DNA of 64,000 nt from Cryptomeria japonica (lineage: Eukaryota; Streptophyta; Pinopsida; Cupressales; Cupressaceae), in NCBI RefSeq assembly GCF_030272615.1, contig NC_081412.1, forward strand, positions 341,561,370 to 341,625,369, given 5' to 3'. Numbering within the stretch: position 1 is the stretch's first letter; each line of letters begins with the position of its first letter. The notes beneath the pieces are model-generated. The model was not told where the DNA came from. It was given only the letters and a program-made list of their open reading frames with translations, and did no database searches. This document shows, in pieces, positions 1-11,339 of this stretch. The translations under genes and the position numbers were made by a program.

Positions 1-597
1 AAAAAATTTTGAGGTTCGTAGCTTTATGGGGTTAGTAGAATATTATAGAAAATTTGTAGAAGGGTTAGCTAAGATTGTAGCTCCTATAACTGGACTTCAA
101 ATAAATGGAAGAAAATTTGATTGGACAAAAGAATGCGAACAAGATTTCAAATTACTAAAACAAAAGTTGACCTCCGCACTTATACTCACTATACCTGACC
201 CAAATGGACGATTCATAGTTATCACTGATGCATCAGGAGAAGGAATAGGAGTATTAATGTAGAATGAACATGTGGTAGCTTATGAGTCCATAAAATTGAA
301 GCAACATGAAGTTAACTATGCACCACATGACTTAGAGTTGGCTACTATTGTCACTACTCTCCAAATGTTGAGATACTATCTCTTGGGTAAGCCATTTGAG
401 TTAAAGACTGATCATTATGGGTTAAGGTACATCTTTACCCAACCCAATTTGAATGCAAGGTAGAGAATATGGCTAGAACTTTTAAGTGAGTATGATTTTG
501 GGATAGATTACATCAAGGGCAAGGAAAATAGAATGGTTGATTCCTTAAGCAGTCATAGCAACCATGAGAACTACCTTGGGACAATAGGTGTTGAATA
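1..597 (+). pseudogene. Ty3/gypsy reverse transcriptase C-terminus and RNase H fragment
   Basis: Conceptual translation shows the end of a gypsy reverse transcriptase (GLVEYYRKFVEGLAKI, then FDWTKECEQDF) running into RNase H (VITDASGEGIGVLM, then YDFGIDYIKGKENRMVDSLS). These are standard landmarks of Ty3/gypsy pol; the RT catalytic part would lie to the left of the window. The frame is broken by TAG codons at 260-262 and 461-463, both at places where relatives normally carry glutamine, so C-to-T decay is likely. It is read in the same direction as the integrase fragment downstream, and both belong to one element. It is inactive. The family is clear; the lineage (probably a chromodomain-bearing one) is inferred. 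Confidence 0.9.
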
Positions 598-1336
598 ATC
601 TTCAAGGGGGTGAATATTATGATTTAGTCAAGAGCGCCTTAGAAACTGATCCTTCCAACCATAATTTTGATGGATATACTTTTGATCCAAATGGACTCCT
701 TAGATACATGAGGAGGATGTATATTCCTAACCAAGGAGGGTTAAGGGATTCGATCATGTAGGAAATGCACAATGTTCCTTATTCTAGACACCCTGGTGTA
801 AATAAGACAATTGCGTATATGAAACCCTTATATTATGATTTAGTCAAGAGTGCCTTAGAAACTGATCCTTCCAACCATAATTTTGATGGATATACTTTTG
901 ATCCAAATGGACTCCTTAGATACATGAGGAGGATGTATATTCCTAACCATAATCTTCAAGGGGGTGAATATTATGATTTAGTCAAGAGCGCCTTAGAAAC
1001 TGATCCTTCCAACCATAATTTTGATGGATATACTTTTGATCCAAATGGACTCCTTAGATACATGAGGAGGATGTATATTCCTAACCAAGGAGGGTTAAGG
1101 GATTTGATCATGTAGGAAATGCACAATGTTCCTTATTCTAGACACCCTGGTGTAAATAAGACAATTGCGTATATGAAACCCTTATATTTTTGGTCGAGAC
1201 TTAAGAAGGATGTAATAGCCTACGTGAGGTAATGTTTTGAATGCCAGCGAGTCAAGGTTGAGCATATGCATCTAGATAGGTTGTTTTTTTTGCACAATGT
1301 GCCAAATTACAAATGGCAAGTGATAAGTATGGTTTT
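597..1336 (+). repeat. Nested tandem duplications inside gypsy pol
   Basis: A segment of about 354 bp starting at 597 is repeated directly at 951. Within it, a block of about 120 bp (ATTATGATTTAGTCAAGAG onward) also recurs at about 834. The block reading GGAAATGCACAATGTTCC recurs at about 760, 1116 and 1355. The stretch covers the linker between RNase H and integrase and the start of the integrase zinc-binding domain, so this part of the protein is written two to three times. The copies are nearly identical, so the duplications are younger than the surrounding decay or were homogenised. Confidence 0.85.
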
Positions 1337-2610
1337 GGTTAAGGGATTTTGATCATGTAGGAAATGCACAATGTTCCTTATTCTGGATACCCTGGTGTAA
1401 ATAAGATAGTTACGGATATGAAATTCTTATATTTTTGGTCAAGACTTAAGAAGGATTTAATAGCCTATGTGAGGCAATGTTTTGAATGCCAGCAAATCAA
1501 GGCTGAGCATATGCATCCAGCCAAGTTGTTTTTTTTGCACCATGTGCCAAATTACAAATGGCAAGTGATAAGTATGGATTTTATTCAGGGATTACCTATG
1601 TCCAAGCATAAGCATGACATGATACTAGTTGTAGTAGACAAATTGACTGAGGTAGATCATTTTATACCTAGTAACCTTAAGGATGGATCAATACCTTTGG
1701 CATAAAATTTTGTTAAGGAAAATTTTTGGTTACACTAGGTACCTGAGACAATAATTTCAGACAAGGATGTGAGAATGACTACGGTTTTGGGCCATTTTGA
1801 ATGTAGCTTTAGGGACAAGGTTGAAATCTAGTAGAGCCTACCATCCTGAAACAAATGATCAGATCAAGAGAGTAAATCAGGTAGTAGAGGACTTATTGAG
1901 GATGTACTGTATGGATCAACTGTACAACTGGGAGGATTTTCTTGCCTTAGTTGAGTTTGCATATGATAACTCCTATCACTCCTTTATAGGCATGGCACCA
2001 TTTGAGGCTCTTTATGGGTATAAGTGTTGAACACCTATCAGTTGGGATAGAGTGGAAGACAGATTTTTAGTTGGTCCTGAGCTACTTAAGGTAATGGAAG
2101 AACAAATGGTATCAATTAAAGCTAGGCTTAAGGAAGTAGCTGACAAACAGAAGAGTTATGCAGATAAGAACAGGACATTCCAATAATTTTTGAAAGGGGA
2201 TAAGGTATTTTTGAGGGAGAGACCTCAGAAGAGTTCTCTCTTTCAAGAAGTCCTCAAAATTGGCACCTAGATATGTTGGGCCTTTTGACATCTTAGAAGT
2301 GGTTAATCCAGTTGCTTAGTGACTTGCCCTACCGCCTGCTCTTGCCTGGATTCACATTGTTTTTCATGTTTCTTTACTTAAACCCTATCATCCAAATTTG
2401 TTTCTCATATTCTTGATTGGCATGCACTACAAGTACATGAGCCTAAGGTGGTGCTAGTGGATCCCACTCAGATTATTGATAGGTGCACTATTCAGTTGCG
2501 CAAGAGAAAGATCTTGCAGTATAAGCTCCAGTGGGACCAGTATTCAAAGAACAGTGCTACATAGGAAAACGCTAAGGATATTGAACGTTCATTCCTGCAT
2601 ATTCTTTGAT
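1337..2610 (+). pseudogene. Ty3/gypsy integrase and chromodomain-like tail
   Basis: The translation carries an integrase H2C2 zinc-binding part (YVRQCFECQQIKAEHMHP) and the first catalytic Asp region (WQVISMDFIQGLPM). A region equivalent to the second Asp follows near 1755, then the third catalytic block near 1840-1880. In that block the usual Glu-Arg-Val-Asn reads KRVNQ, so the catalytic Glu is Lys. Further down, GMAPFEALYG is the usual gypsy motif, and 2340-2600 has weak similarity to a C-terminal chromodomain. Several stops and frameshifts are present (for example near 1705, 1800 and 2028). It belongs with the RT/RNase H fragment upstream and the polypurine tract downstream. It is inactive. 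Confidence 0.88.
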
Positions 2611-2677
2611 GGACTTAGTTACTATTAATATTTTTATGCATGTTGTGTAATAAGACATCGAGACGATGTCTCTTCCT

Positions 2678-2689
2678 AGTGGGGAAGGA
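2678..2689 (+). other. Polypurine tract of the gypsy element
   Basis: The purine run AGTGGGGAAGGA directly precedes TGTCACAACCC, the typical junction between the internal region and the 3' LTR of plant Ty3/gypsy elements. Confidence 0.75.
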
Positions 2690-3368
2690 TGTCACAACCC
2701 AATTTAGATGAACAAGTTTTAGATTAGATACTGACACTTTTCATGCTCGATGATATTATTTTTAATTTAAAATTTGATGTGTCTAGCGATGTTATGTTAA
2801 ACGATATTATGTTAATTTGATGATGACATTTTGTGATGATTAATTATTATGTTAGCTGATTGATGACATTTGATGATAATTATGTGATGATGCTATTACC
2901 AATAGTATTTCAATTATGTTGTGAATTTCTAAATATCATGATGATTTGATGATTTTTTGTCGAGTGCAAGATGGATGTATTTCAATTATGTTGTGAATTT
3001 CTAAATATCATGATGATTTGATGATTTTTTGTCGAGTGCGAGATGGATGCAAGGTTGACCGTCGAAGGCAGAAAAATAACTAAGGAGGGGTCTCCTTTAT
3101 CGTTGGTAGTAACCCAGGGAATGTGGCTTGAGCATTCACACACACGTAAAAATTGAATAAATTAATTAAATAATAAAGTCGATTTCGGAAATCGATAATA
3201 AATAAAATTATGATATAATTGAAGCATAAAATATTTAAATTTCATATTAAATAAATGAATTTAAAATTTAATAACTTAATATTAAAATTCAAAATTAAAC
3301 ATGTGAGTTTTAATGGGAACAGAGTTAAACTAATTGTTTCTTCTTGTCAATTGTCTGTATCTTCCTAT
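2690..3368 (+). repeat. 3' LTR (start) of the gypsy element
   Basis: The LTR begins TGTCACAACCCAATTTAG right after the polypurine tract. The sequence is AT-rich and non-coding. The right boundary is not resolved: no clear CA end with a target duplication was seen, and the 1.95-kb repeat that starts at 3369 may itself lie within the LTR. The 5' LTR is outside the window, so the LTR length cannot be measured here. Confidence 0.6.
2905..3048 (+). repeat. 72-bp tandem duplication inside the LTR
   Basis: GTATTTCAATTATGTTGTG begins at 2905 and again at 2977. The two 72-bp units are nearly identical through the ATGATTTGATGA and GTCGAGTGC blocks. Confidence 0.85.
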
Positions 3369-5320
3369 AAACTCCAAGATTTTCTCTTCCTAGCTGGATA
3401 ATCAAACCAGTCCAACTCTTGATCAATCTTTTTAAATGACTAATCAAAATCCTCATCTCCACTTCTAACTCTCCTATCACACTTGTTCCGATTCAATTCA
3501 GATCCATGAATCAAGGATCGAAAATCTGCCTGTGCAAGTTATACAAACCAGAGAGATCAAATTGTGAGACATCTTCCTCTTAGAAACATTCAAAACAATA
3601 TCGCCCCTTTTCTATCTTGGATTTGCAAGCCAATTTGGGTGGGAAGGCATCTAGTATGATGTGTTAAAGGTGAATTGGAGAGTCAACAAGTAGAAGACCA
3701 CACCTTCCTTCACATTTCTTCTCCACATTTTCTCTTTGGCCAAGTCTATTCATCCATGTGGCATTAATTCTTCCCTCTACATCATCTCTTTTTTCAGGAT
3801 AAATCAAATTGGCTCCAATTTGACTTGGAGGCCAGATCCTCCCCCAACAAATAGTGTCGCCTCCCTTGCCATTGTGTCAAATCAAGAAGTCAATTGATAG
3901 AATCGACTCTCAGGCAACAAGAGATCAATCTTCTAGCTAAGGCAAATTCTTACAAGGTGATTGGAGAAGTCGGTTGGTTTGTAGAAAGAGTCATCCCTAC
4001 ACCTCTCCTCTCCATGATTTGCAAGGTGAAACACTTAATTTGTTGTTACATTGCTTTAGTTGTTCTTGATTTTCCAAACACATCGATTAATCAATTTGGT
4101 TTCTGAAGGCATTTCCTTTTTCTCCAAATGCATAGTCAATTTCAACAAAGGGTATACTCTTATTGGTATCGCCCATTTCCCCCATCTTCCTTTCTTTATA
4201 TTACATTTTGTTTGAACCGATTGGTGCCTTTTTCCTTCTCAATTGCAAAGCTACCATGAATCCATTTAATTGTTCTGCTTATTTCATAAGTAGACCGACT
4301 TGCACTATTCATTAATGATAGGTTTCTTTTAGTATTCCTCACCGTTATATCTTCTTTTGATGAGCTAATCATTTCCTCCTATCATTACATGTTTGCTGAA
4401 TAGTATCTATACCTTTTTTTATTCACCTCTTCTCTTCTTCAGTGGGATGAATTGATCTAACTCCTTTATATTGGGATTAAGAATTTGTTTTCAGTAACTT
4501 GTGCAGGGTATATATTTCTACCACGTTCCCTATATGTCCTCCTTCCACGTGATGTTGTAAGTGATTTGAACTCATATGCCCCTCTCATTTGCATACAATC
4601 GATATAGGTTGGTTTGTTTTTATGGTTACTTTGCTGACTTGGACTATTCTTTTGCTAATCCTCCAGTCACTATTTGGGTATTAGCCTTTGATTATTTTTT
4701 TAGTCAATACGACTAGCTTTCTAACAATAAACAATTGGTCTAAAATATCATTATTACCTTATTATTTTCTAAGGACTAGTATTAATTAGATCGATATATA
4801 TGATGTATTTCCAATCAAAATTCTATAAATGGGTCTAATTAAGAGAGAAGTAACAGACATGATATTGCAATAAAATATTAATTGCAAATATATATATACC
4901 CAGGAAGGGTAATTTTTATCTTTGGATATGAGGGATGTATAAAGGAAAGGGTGTTTGATTATGGGTCAAATAGGGAAGGGTGTTTTCACCTACTCCAATA
5001 GGGCTAATTGGCCAATAAAATAATTCTCCCTACCATATAGCTAAGTTCAGCAGGTTGTTGTTAGATACTACATGTATGCACAGGTCCATTCCAAAAAGTT
5101 GATGCTAGCTTTCTAGGATACTCGGTCGTAAGGCACGGGAGCTTATCGTGAGCACCGGGAATCACAAGCTTCAATTGGTTGGGCAAATAAAATGCCTAGG
5201 TTAATTGTTTGTCTTCTAGATCACAGATGGAGGTGAGTCTGATGGCGAGGCAGACACTACATCTGGAGATAGAGAATTATGTATATCATTAAAAAATCTT
5301 ATGTAATATTGTATGATGTA
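3369..5320 (+). repeat. Long direct repeat, copy 1 (about 1.95 kb)
   Basis: This segment starts AAACTCCAAGATTTTCTC and ends GTATGATGTA. It recurs almost unchanged at 5685-7643, with scattered substitutions and short indels such as the ACACATG insertion in copy 2. A short open frame near 3894-4106 (ESTLRQQEINLLAKANSY) exists in both copies, but it begins at a TTG and matches nothing I recognise, so I do not call a gene. The copies could be an internal duplication within a long LTR or a segmental duplication. Confidence 0.9.
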
Positions 5321-5684
5321 TTAATTATTTCTTGTAATAGACTGGAATGTGATCTCATAATCAGGCTATGTAAGCTACGTAAAGTGCCTATGAGGCCTAG
5401 TATCAAAAATGCATTAGAAAGTCGTCAAAAGTATGTAACTAATAGAAAATGAGGAAAACTACAAACCACTAACCCATTAACACATGTCCTACTTGTGAAT
5501 GATTTGTGGAATGTATTCCTTCATTCTTAGTTTTCCATCATTTCATGAATGCTTATTTAATTTAATGCATATTTTATATTCATGCATGAACCATTATGTA
5601 AGTGTTCTCTTTGAATGCATGACGCTCGGGTTAGATGCTCGTCGTATTTCATAATTTTCATATATTTGTGGTTATCTTTAATTT
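5321..5684. other. Spacer between the two long direct repeats
   Basis: These 364 bp are AT-rich and non-coding. Nothing equivalent follows copy 2, where a copia LTR begins instead. No gene or known repeat was recognised. Confidence 0.7.
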
Positions 5685-7643
5685 AAACTCCAAGATTTTC
5701 TCTTCCTAGCTGGATAATCAAACCAGTCCAACTCTTGATCAATCTTTTTAAATGACTAATCAAAATCCTCATCTCCCCTTCTAACTCTCTATCACACTTG
5801 TTCTGATTCAATTCAAATCCATGAATCAAGGATCGCACATCTGCCTGTGCAAGTTAAATAAACCAGAGAGATCGAATTGTAAGACATCTTCCTCTTAGAA
5901 ATCTTCAAAACAATATCGCCCCTTTACTATCTTGGATTTACAAACCAATTTTAGTGGGAAGGCATCTAGCATGATGTGTTCGATGTGAATTGGAGAGTCA
6001 GCAAATAGAAGACCATGCCTTCCTTCACATTTCTTCTCCACATTTTCTCTTTGGCCAAGTCTATTCACCCATGTGGCATTAAATCTTCCCTCTACATCAT
6101 CTCTTTTGTCAAGCTAAATCAAATTGGCTCCAATTTGACCTGGAGGCCAGATCCTCCCACAATAAATAGTGTCACCTCCCTTGCCATTGTGTCAAATCTG
6201 CAAGTCAATTGACAGAATCGACTCTCAGGCAACAAGAGATCGATCTTCTAGCTAAGGCAAATTCTTACAAGGTGATTGGAGAAGTCGGTTGGTCTATAGA
6301 AAGAGTCATCCCTACACCTCTCCTCTCCATGATTTGCAAGGTGAAACACTTAATTTGTTGTTACATTGCTTTAGTTGTTCTTGATTTTCCAAACACATTG
6401 ATTAATCAATTTGGTTTCTGAAGGCATTTCCTTTTTCTCCAAATGCATAGTCGATTTCAAGAAAGGGTATACTCTTATTGGTATCGCCCATTTCCCCCAT
6501 CTTCCTTTCTTTCTATTACATTCTTCTTGAACCAATTGGTGCCTTCTTCCTTCTCAATTGCAAAGTTACCATGAATCCATTTAATTGTTCTGCTTATTTC
6601 ATAAGTAGACCGACCTGCACTATTCATTAATGACAGGTTTCTTTTAGTATTCCTCACCATTATATATTCTTTTGATGAGCTAATCGTTTCCTCCTATCAT
6701 TACATGTTTGTTGAATAGTATCTATAACTTTTTTTATTCACCTCTTCTCTTCTTCAGTGGGATGAATTGATCTAACTCCTTTATATTGGGATTAAGAATT
6801 TGTTTTCAGTAACTTGTGCAGGGTATATATTTCTACCAGGTTCCCTATATGTCCTCCTTTCCACGTGATGTTGTAAGTGATTTGAACTCATATGCCCCTC
6901 TCATTTGCATACAATCGATATATGTTGGTTTGTTTTTATGGTTGCTTTGTTGACTTGGACTATTCTTTTGTTAATCCTCCTGTCACTATTTGGGTATTAG
7001 CCTTTGATTATTTTTTTAGTCAATACGACTACCTTTCTAACAATAAATAATTGGTCTAAAATATCATTATTAACTTATTATTTTCAAAGGACTAGTATTA
7101 ATTAGATCTATATATATGATGTGTTTCCAATCAAAATTCTATAAATGGGTCTAATTAAGAGAGAAGTAACAGACGTGATATTGCAATAAAATATTAATTG
7201 TAAATATATATATACCCAGGAGGGGTAATTTTTATCTTTGGATATGAGGGATGTATAAAGGAAAGGGTGGTTGTTTATGGGTCAAATAGGGAAGGGTGTT
7301 TTCACCTACTCCAATAGGGCTAATTGGCCAATAAAATAATTCTCCCTACCATAACACATGTAGCTAAGTTCAGCAAGTTGTTGTTAGATAGTACATGCAT
7401 GCACAGGTCCATTCCAAAAAGTTGATGCTAGCTTTCTAGGATACTCGATCGTGAGGCACGGGAGCTTGTCGTGAGCACCGGGAAGCACAAGCTTCAATTG
7501 GTTGGGAAAATAAAATGCCTAGGTTAATTGTTCGTCTTCTAGATTGAAGATGGAGGTGAGTCTGATGGCGAGGCAAACACTACATCCAGAGACAGAGAAT
7601 TATGTATATCATTACAAAATCTTATGTAATATTGTATGATGTA
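5685..7643 (+). repeat. Long direct repeat, copy 2 (about 1.96 kb)
   Basis: Second copy of the 3369-5320 sequence, in the same orientation and offset by 2,316 to 2,323 bp. It contains the homologous short open frame at about 6209-6421. Its right edge coincides with the LTR end of the minus-strand copia element (TG at 7646), so that element probably inserted here and removed or displaced whatever followed. Confidence 0.9.
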
Positions 7644-7645
7644 TT

Positions 7646-9171
7646 TGATAGTTCTAATACTTAATGTAAGTACAGATCCAATAGCCAATAAGATGAGAGG
7701 GGGGCTGAATCATACAAACTTAATCATCCATAAAAACATCAGATTTAACCTCGGTAACATATACTTCAGTAATATAACTAAAACTGCTAAACATGCAAAC
7801 TCAAAAGCATATAAACATCATAAACCTCATAACACTAGATTTAACGTGGAAACCCAAATAGGGAAAAACCACTGTGGGATTTTGGACCCACTAAGAAATA
7901 TACTCTTCTAGAGTATGCTCGGTTAAAAGCAAAGAAAATCCTGTTAAAGATTACAAACACATTGCTAGATGTGACCTGGTTAAGGGATTTCCCTCAGATC
8001 TGTTAGAATCTTCACCTTGTTAGAAGTGACCTTGTTAAAGGATTTCAAACACTCAATCAGAATGTCACCTTGCTAGAGGGTTTTACAAATAAGACTGTTA
8101 AGTCCACTCAGTTAAGAGATTTTTTGTCACTTTCACAAAATAACAGTAATAAAAATCTATCTGCAACTTCACATCTAAAATGCTAAAGCAGATTCTTATT
8201 TGCTCAATACAATCTAGACATAGAACTAATCTTGTCCATCTGTTGGGGTTCTATACTCTGTTATTCAAACAGGTCTTCAAGCTTCTATGCTCGGTAATCA
8301 CTATGTAGCATCCATGTGCATACATTTGCCCGCATACATTGTTTATCAATAGTTCCCTATTTATAAACAATTTGCCAACCGCTTAATCTCCTTGATCACA
8401 TTTCCCATGATCAATCATAGCCATCAGATCTTCAAACTTTGACCAGGTTCAATGTATCCTTCGATCTGAAAATGTTTTACCCTGCCTTGGAACTTGCATA
8501 CATTTCTTGGAAATTGTGCTAGGGTATTGTGGTTCAATCTGAGCTGTAGATCTTCATGCCGATTTTCCTTTGCCATAGATTCATTAACAAACTTCATGCA
8601 CGACATACCAATCATTTAATCAGTTCCAGCTCATCAGCTTCCTTTATTAAATAACGCATGTAACCATTTAATGTATTCTGTTACAACTCGGTTACAACTC
8701 GGTAACAACTCGGTAAATACTAAACTTCACTCGGTAGACATTCTGCCTTCATTAACCGATAGTGATAACCTTAGGGTTTACCGACTAGGTTCTTTTCTTG
8801 GTAACATAGTATAGTATTAACCTTACAATTTACAACATATGTATGATGTTAAAACAATCTAAACATCATGATCTCATTATTGTCTGACTCAGTAATAGTT
8901 GCCCATTGAATACCCTATTTATCCACTTATTCATCATATTCTTTCTATGTCTTTTACCGACATCTTTATACTCTTCAAATCATACTTCTCAAGATATGGC
9001 AACATCCTACTGAATTAGAAAATCAATTTCTTGACATCAATGATAAAATAGTAATATCAAGACAATAAACATCCTTAATCAGTTATATCCATAGTCATCA
9101 ACAACCTTCTCAATATCCTTACTGAAATGCCAACAATCTCCCATTGTCTATTATAATGCCAAATGCCAACA
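7646..9171 (-). repeat. 3' LTR of the truncated copia element
   Basis: On the minus strand the LTR starts TGTTGGCATTT at 9171, directly after an AAAGGGGGAGAT polypurine tract, and ends at 7646. Near 7840 it contains the AACGTGGAAACCC and CACTGTGGGATTTT wording common in plant copia LTRs. The LTR start plus polypurine tract is partly duplicated: CCAACAATCTCCC occurs at 9130 and again at 9166. Confidence 0.8.
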
Positions 9172-9595
9172 ATCTCCCCCTTTGGCACTAATGGCAAAAC
9201 CAATTGATTTGACCTTAAAAAGATTCGGATTGCTGTGATTCTGAAATGCTAAAATGCTCTCTTGCTGTCAACAGACTTCTCCTATTTTCTTGAGTCTTCT
9301 CCCCTTTTTTTCAATCTTCAGTTTCAGTCTTTTCAATCAGTCTTCTCCCCCTTTGACAACAATGCCAAAAAGTAAAGAACTAAAACATAATTTCTTCCTG
9401 TAGGAAGTGATTTCCTACTGTTGTGTATCAACTGAGTCTCAATCAGAGCATTTTGTCTTCAATTCATGTTCCCTGTATTGTATCCTGCATTATTTCTTGT
9501 TCACCTTTAGAAAACATCCTAAAGTGTGTAAATCAGCATCAACTCTAAAAAGGTATTCGATAGAGTCATTGAATTGATGCTTTCACCGAACTCGG

Positions 9596-10257
9596 TCAAT
9601 GAGTAGAAGATAGGGGTAGGACCCCTAACTTACTTCTGAGATATTCAAAAGTGTCCCTTGGTAGTGGTTTGGTGAAGATATCTGCTATTTGTTCCTTTGT
9701 GCTAACATATTCCAACACCACTTTCTTCTCTTGAGCTTCTTCTCTAAGATAATGATATTTGATAGAGATGTGCTTTGTCTTAGAGTGCATAACAGGATTC
9801 TTTGAAATGTTAATGGCACTAGTATTGTCACAGAATATAGTTACTGGCTCGGTAACTTTCTCATTTATACCTTCCAACAATTGTTTGATCCATGCTATGT
9901 TGGTACAATTCAATGCTGCAGCAACGTATTCAACTTCTGTTGTTGACTGTGAAACACATCCTTGTTTCTTGCTAAGCCAACTTACTAGTCTTTCTCCTTA
10001 AAAAAAGCTCCTCCACTTGTGCTTTTCCTGTCATCAATGTTGCCTGCCCAATCAACATCAGTATAAACTTTTAAATCAAAATCATTTCCTTTATGATATA
10101 CTAAGCCATAATCCTCTGTGTCTTTCAAGTATCTAAAATTTCTTTTGATTGTTGTCATGTGTGTTTCCTTAGGATCTGCAGAGAATCTTGCAACTATACC
10201 TACTGCATGTGCTATGTCTGGTCTATTGTGAACAACATATTGTAGCTTTCCAATCAT
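9596..10257 (-). pseudogene. Ty1/copia RT C-terminus and RNase H
   Basis: The translation from 10257 downwards reads IGKLQYVVHNRPDIAHAVG, KVYTDVDWAGNIDDRKSTSG and, after a frameshift near 9990, LNCTNIAWIKQLLEG and YVSTKEQIADIFTKPL. These are standard blocks at the end of copia pol: end of RT, RNase H with its DxDW motif, and the terminal ADIFTKPL block. The YVDD polymerase motif would lie upstream and is absent. The sequence is a decayed fragment with at least one frameshift. Confidence 0.92.
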
Positions 10258-10273
10258 GGATCGGTAAAGTGTC

Positions 10274-10640
10274 TCAAGAAATCAAATAATGTCCTGAAAA
10301 AATCCCAAGAAATCAAATAATGTCCTGAAAAAATCCAAAAAAAACAAATAATGTCTTTAAAAAACCAAAAAAAATCTTAAAATGTCTTGAAAAATTCCAA
10401 AAAAAATAAATAATGTTATGAAAAAATACAAAAAAATCATAAAATGTCCTGAAATTTTTTTTAAAAAAACAAATGTCTTGAAAAAATTCAAAAAAATCAT
10501 GATATGTCCCGAAAAAATCGAAAAAATTCAAATAATCTTGAAAAAATCTTAACTTGAAAAAAAATCCAAAAAAAACAAATGCCCTGAAAAAATGTAAAAA
10601 AAAATCATAAAAAATCCTGAAAAAAGCCCTAAAAACGAAA
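10274..10640. repeat. A-rich minisatellite, period about 31 bp
   Basis: Irregular repeats of AATAATGTCCTGAAAAAATCC are separated by A runs. The first two units, at 10275 and 10306, are almost identical (31-bp period) and later ones drift. The long Phe-rich open frame on the minus strand is a by-product of this composition, not a gene. Confidence 0.85.
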
Positions 10641-11339
10641 AATCTAAAGCAACCTTGCAATAAATTATCCCACAAAGATCAAACACTTTAGTAGATATCC
10701 AGTAAACACTTCACATAAGGTTAACAACAAATAAACTATCCTACCAGAATCTACAATCAAACTGATCAATTGTCTTATCAATCGAATCATCCAACCCTAT
10801 CAACCAATCATCATCTTGTCTTAAACAGGGAAATGTATGCTCGAAATTAAAAAGATCGATCTTACACGGGTTATTCACTCTCTAAAACCAAACATTCTTA
10901 TCAATCATCACATCAAGCAATCAAAAGAAGACATAGATCAATATGGTTGTTGGATTTTGTCCTAGTTAGTCTATCTTTATCAATTGGTGGCAGGTCATGT
11001 TCCTATGCTACTCAAGGATGTCCACAAGTGACTAGAGTTGGGATGGTTCATGATCTTTTTCTTTGTTTGTTGTTTGTGGTGTGAACCGATGAAGTTATGG
11101 GGCAATGACACTTTAGCTGTTTGTGTTGGTACATGCACTTGGCAAGTATCCTATGCAAAAATGAATGTCAAGGATAGCTATGCCTGTTATTGTCGCACAT
11201 ACCTTGACCCTTAGTGCTAAACCCAGAGTCCACCCGATTTGATATGTGCCCTATACGCTCGATAGCTTTGCACTCTCTAACCCTCAGAAACCGCAGCCTC
11301 ATAGTGCTAGCGCTAGTAAGTCAATTCACATGCAGCCTC
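10641..11339. other. Unassigned sequence
   Basis: No convincing coding region, LTR or repeat was recognised. It may be 3' flank of the minus-strand pseudogene that starts to the right. Confidence 0.5.

Larger units (their letters stand above)
7646..10262 (-). mobile_element. 5'-truncated Ty1/copia retrotransposon
   Basis: Read on the minus strand, a copia reverse transcriptase end and RNase H (10257-9596) are followed by a polypurine stretch and a 3' LTR ending at 7646. Everything upstream of the RT C-terminus is missing; the coding part stops abruptly at about 10262 next to an A-rich minisatellite. It is inactive. Confidence 0.88.

Noticed and set aside
1-2690. Integrated plant pararetrovirus instead of a retrotransposon
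   Set aside because: An integrase, polypurine tract and LTR start are present; no movement or coat protein motifs were seen.
6209-6421. Small gene present in both 1.95-kb repeats
   Set aside because: The frame is conserved only because the DNA copies are nearly identical; in copy 1 it starts at TTG, and no promoter or family is evident.
10313-10675. Phe-rich 120-codon membrane-like protein on the minus strand
   Set aside because: It is produced by the A-rich minisatellite; no conserved start or neighbouring signals.
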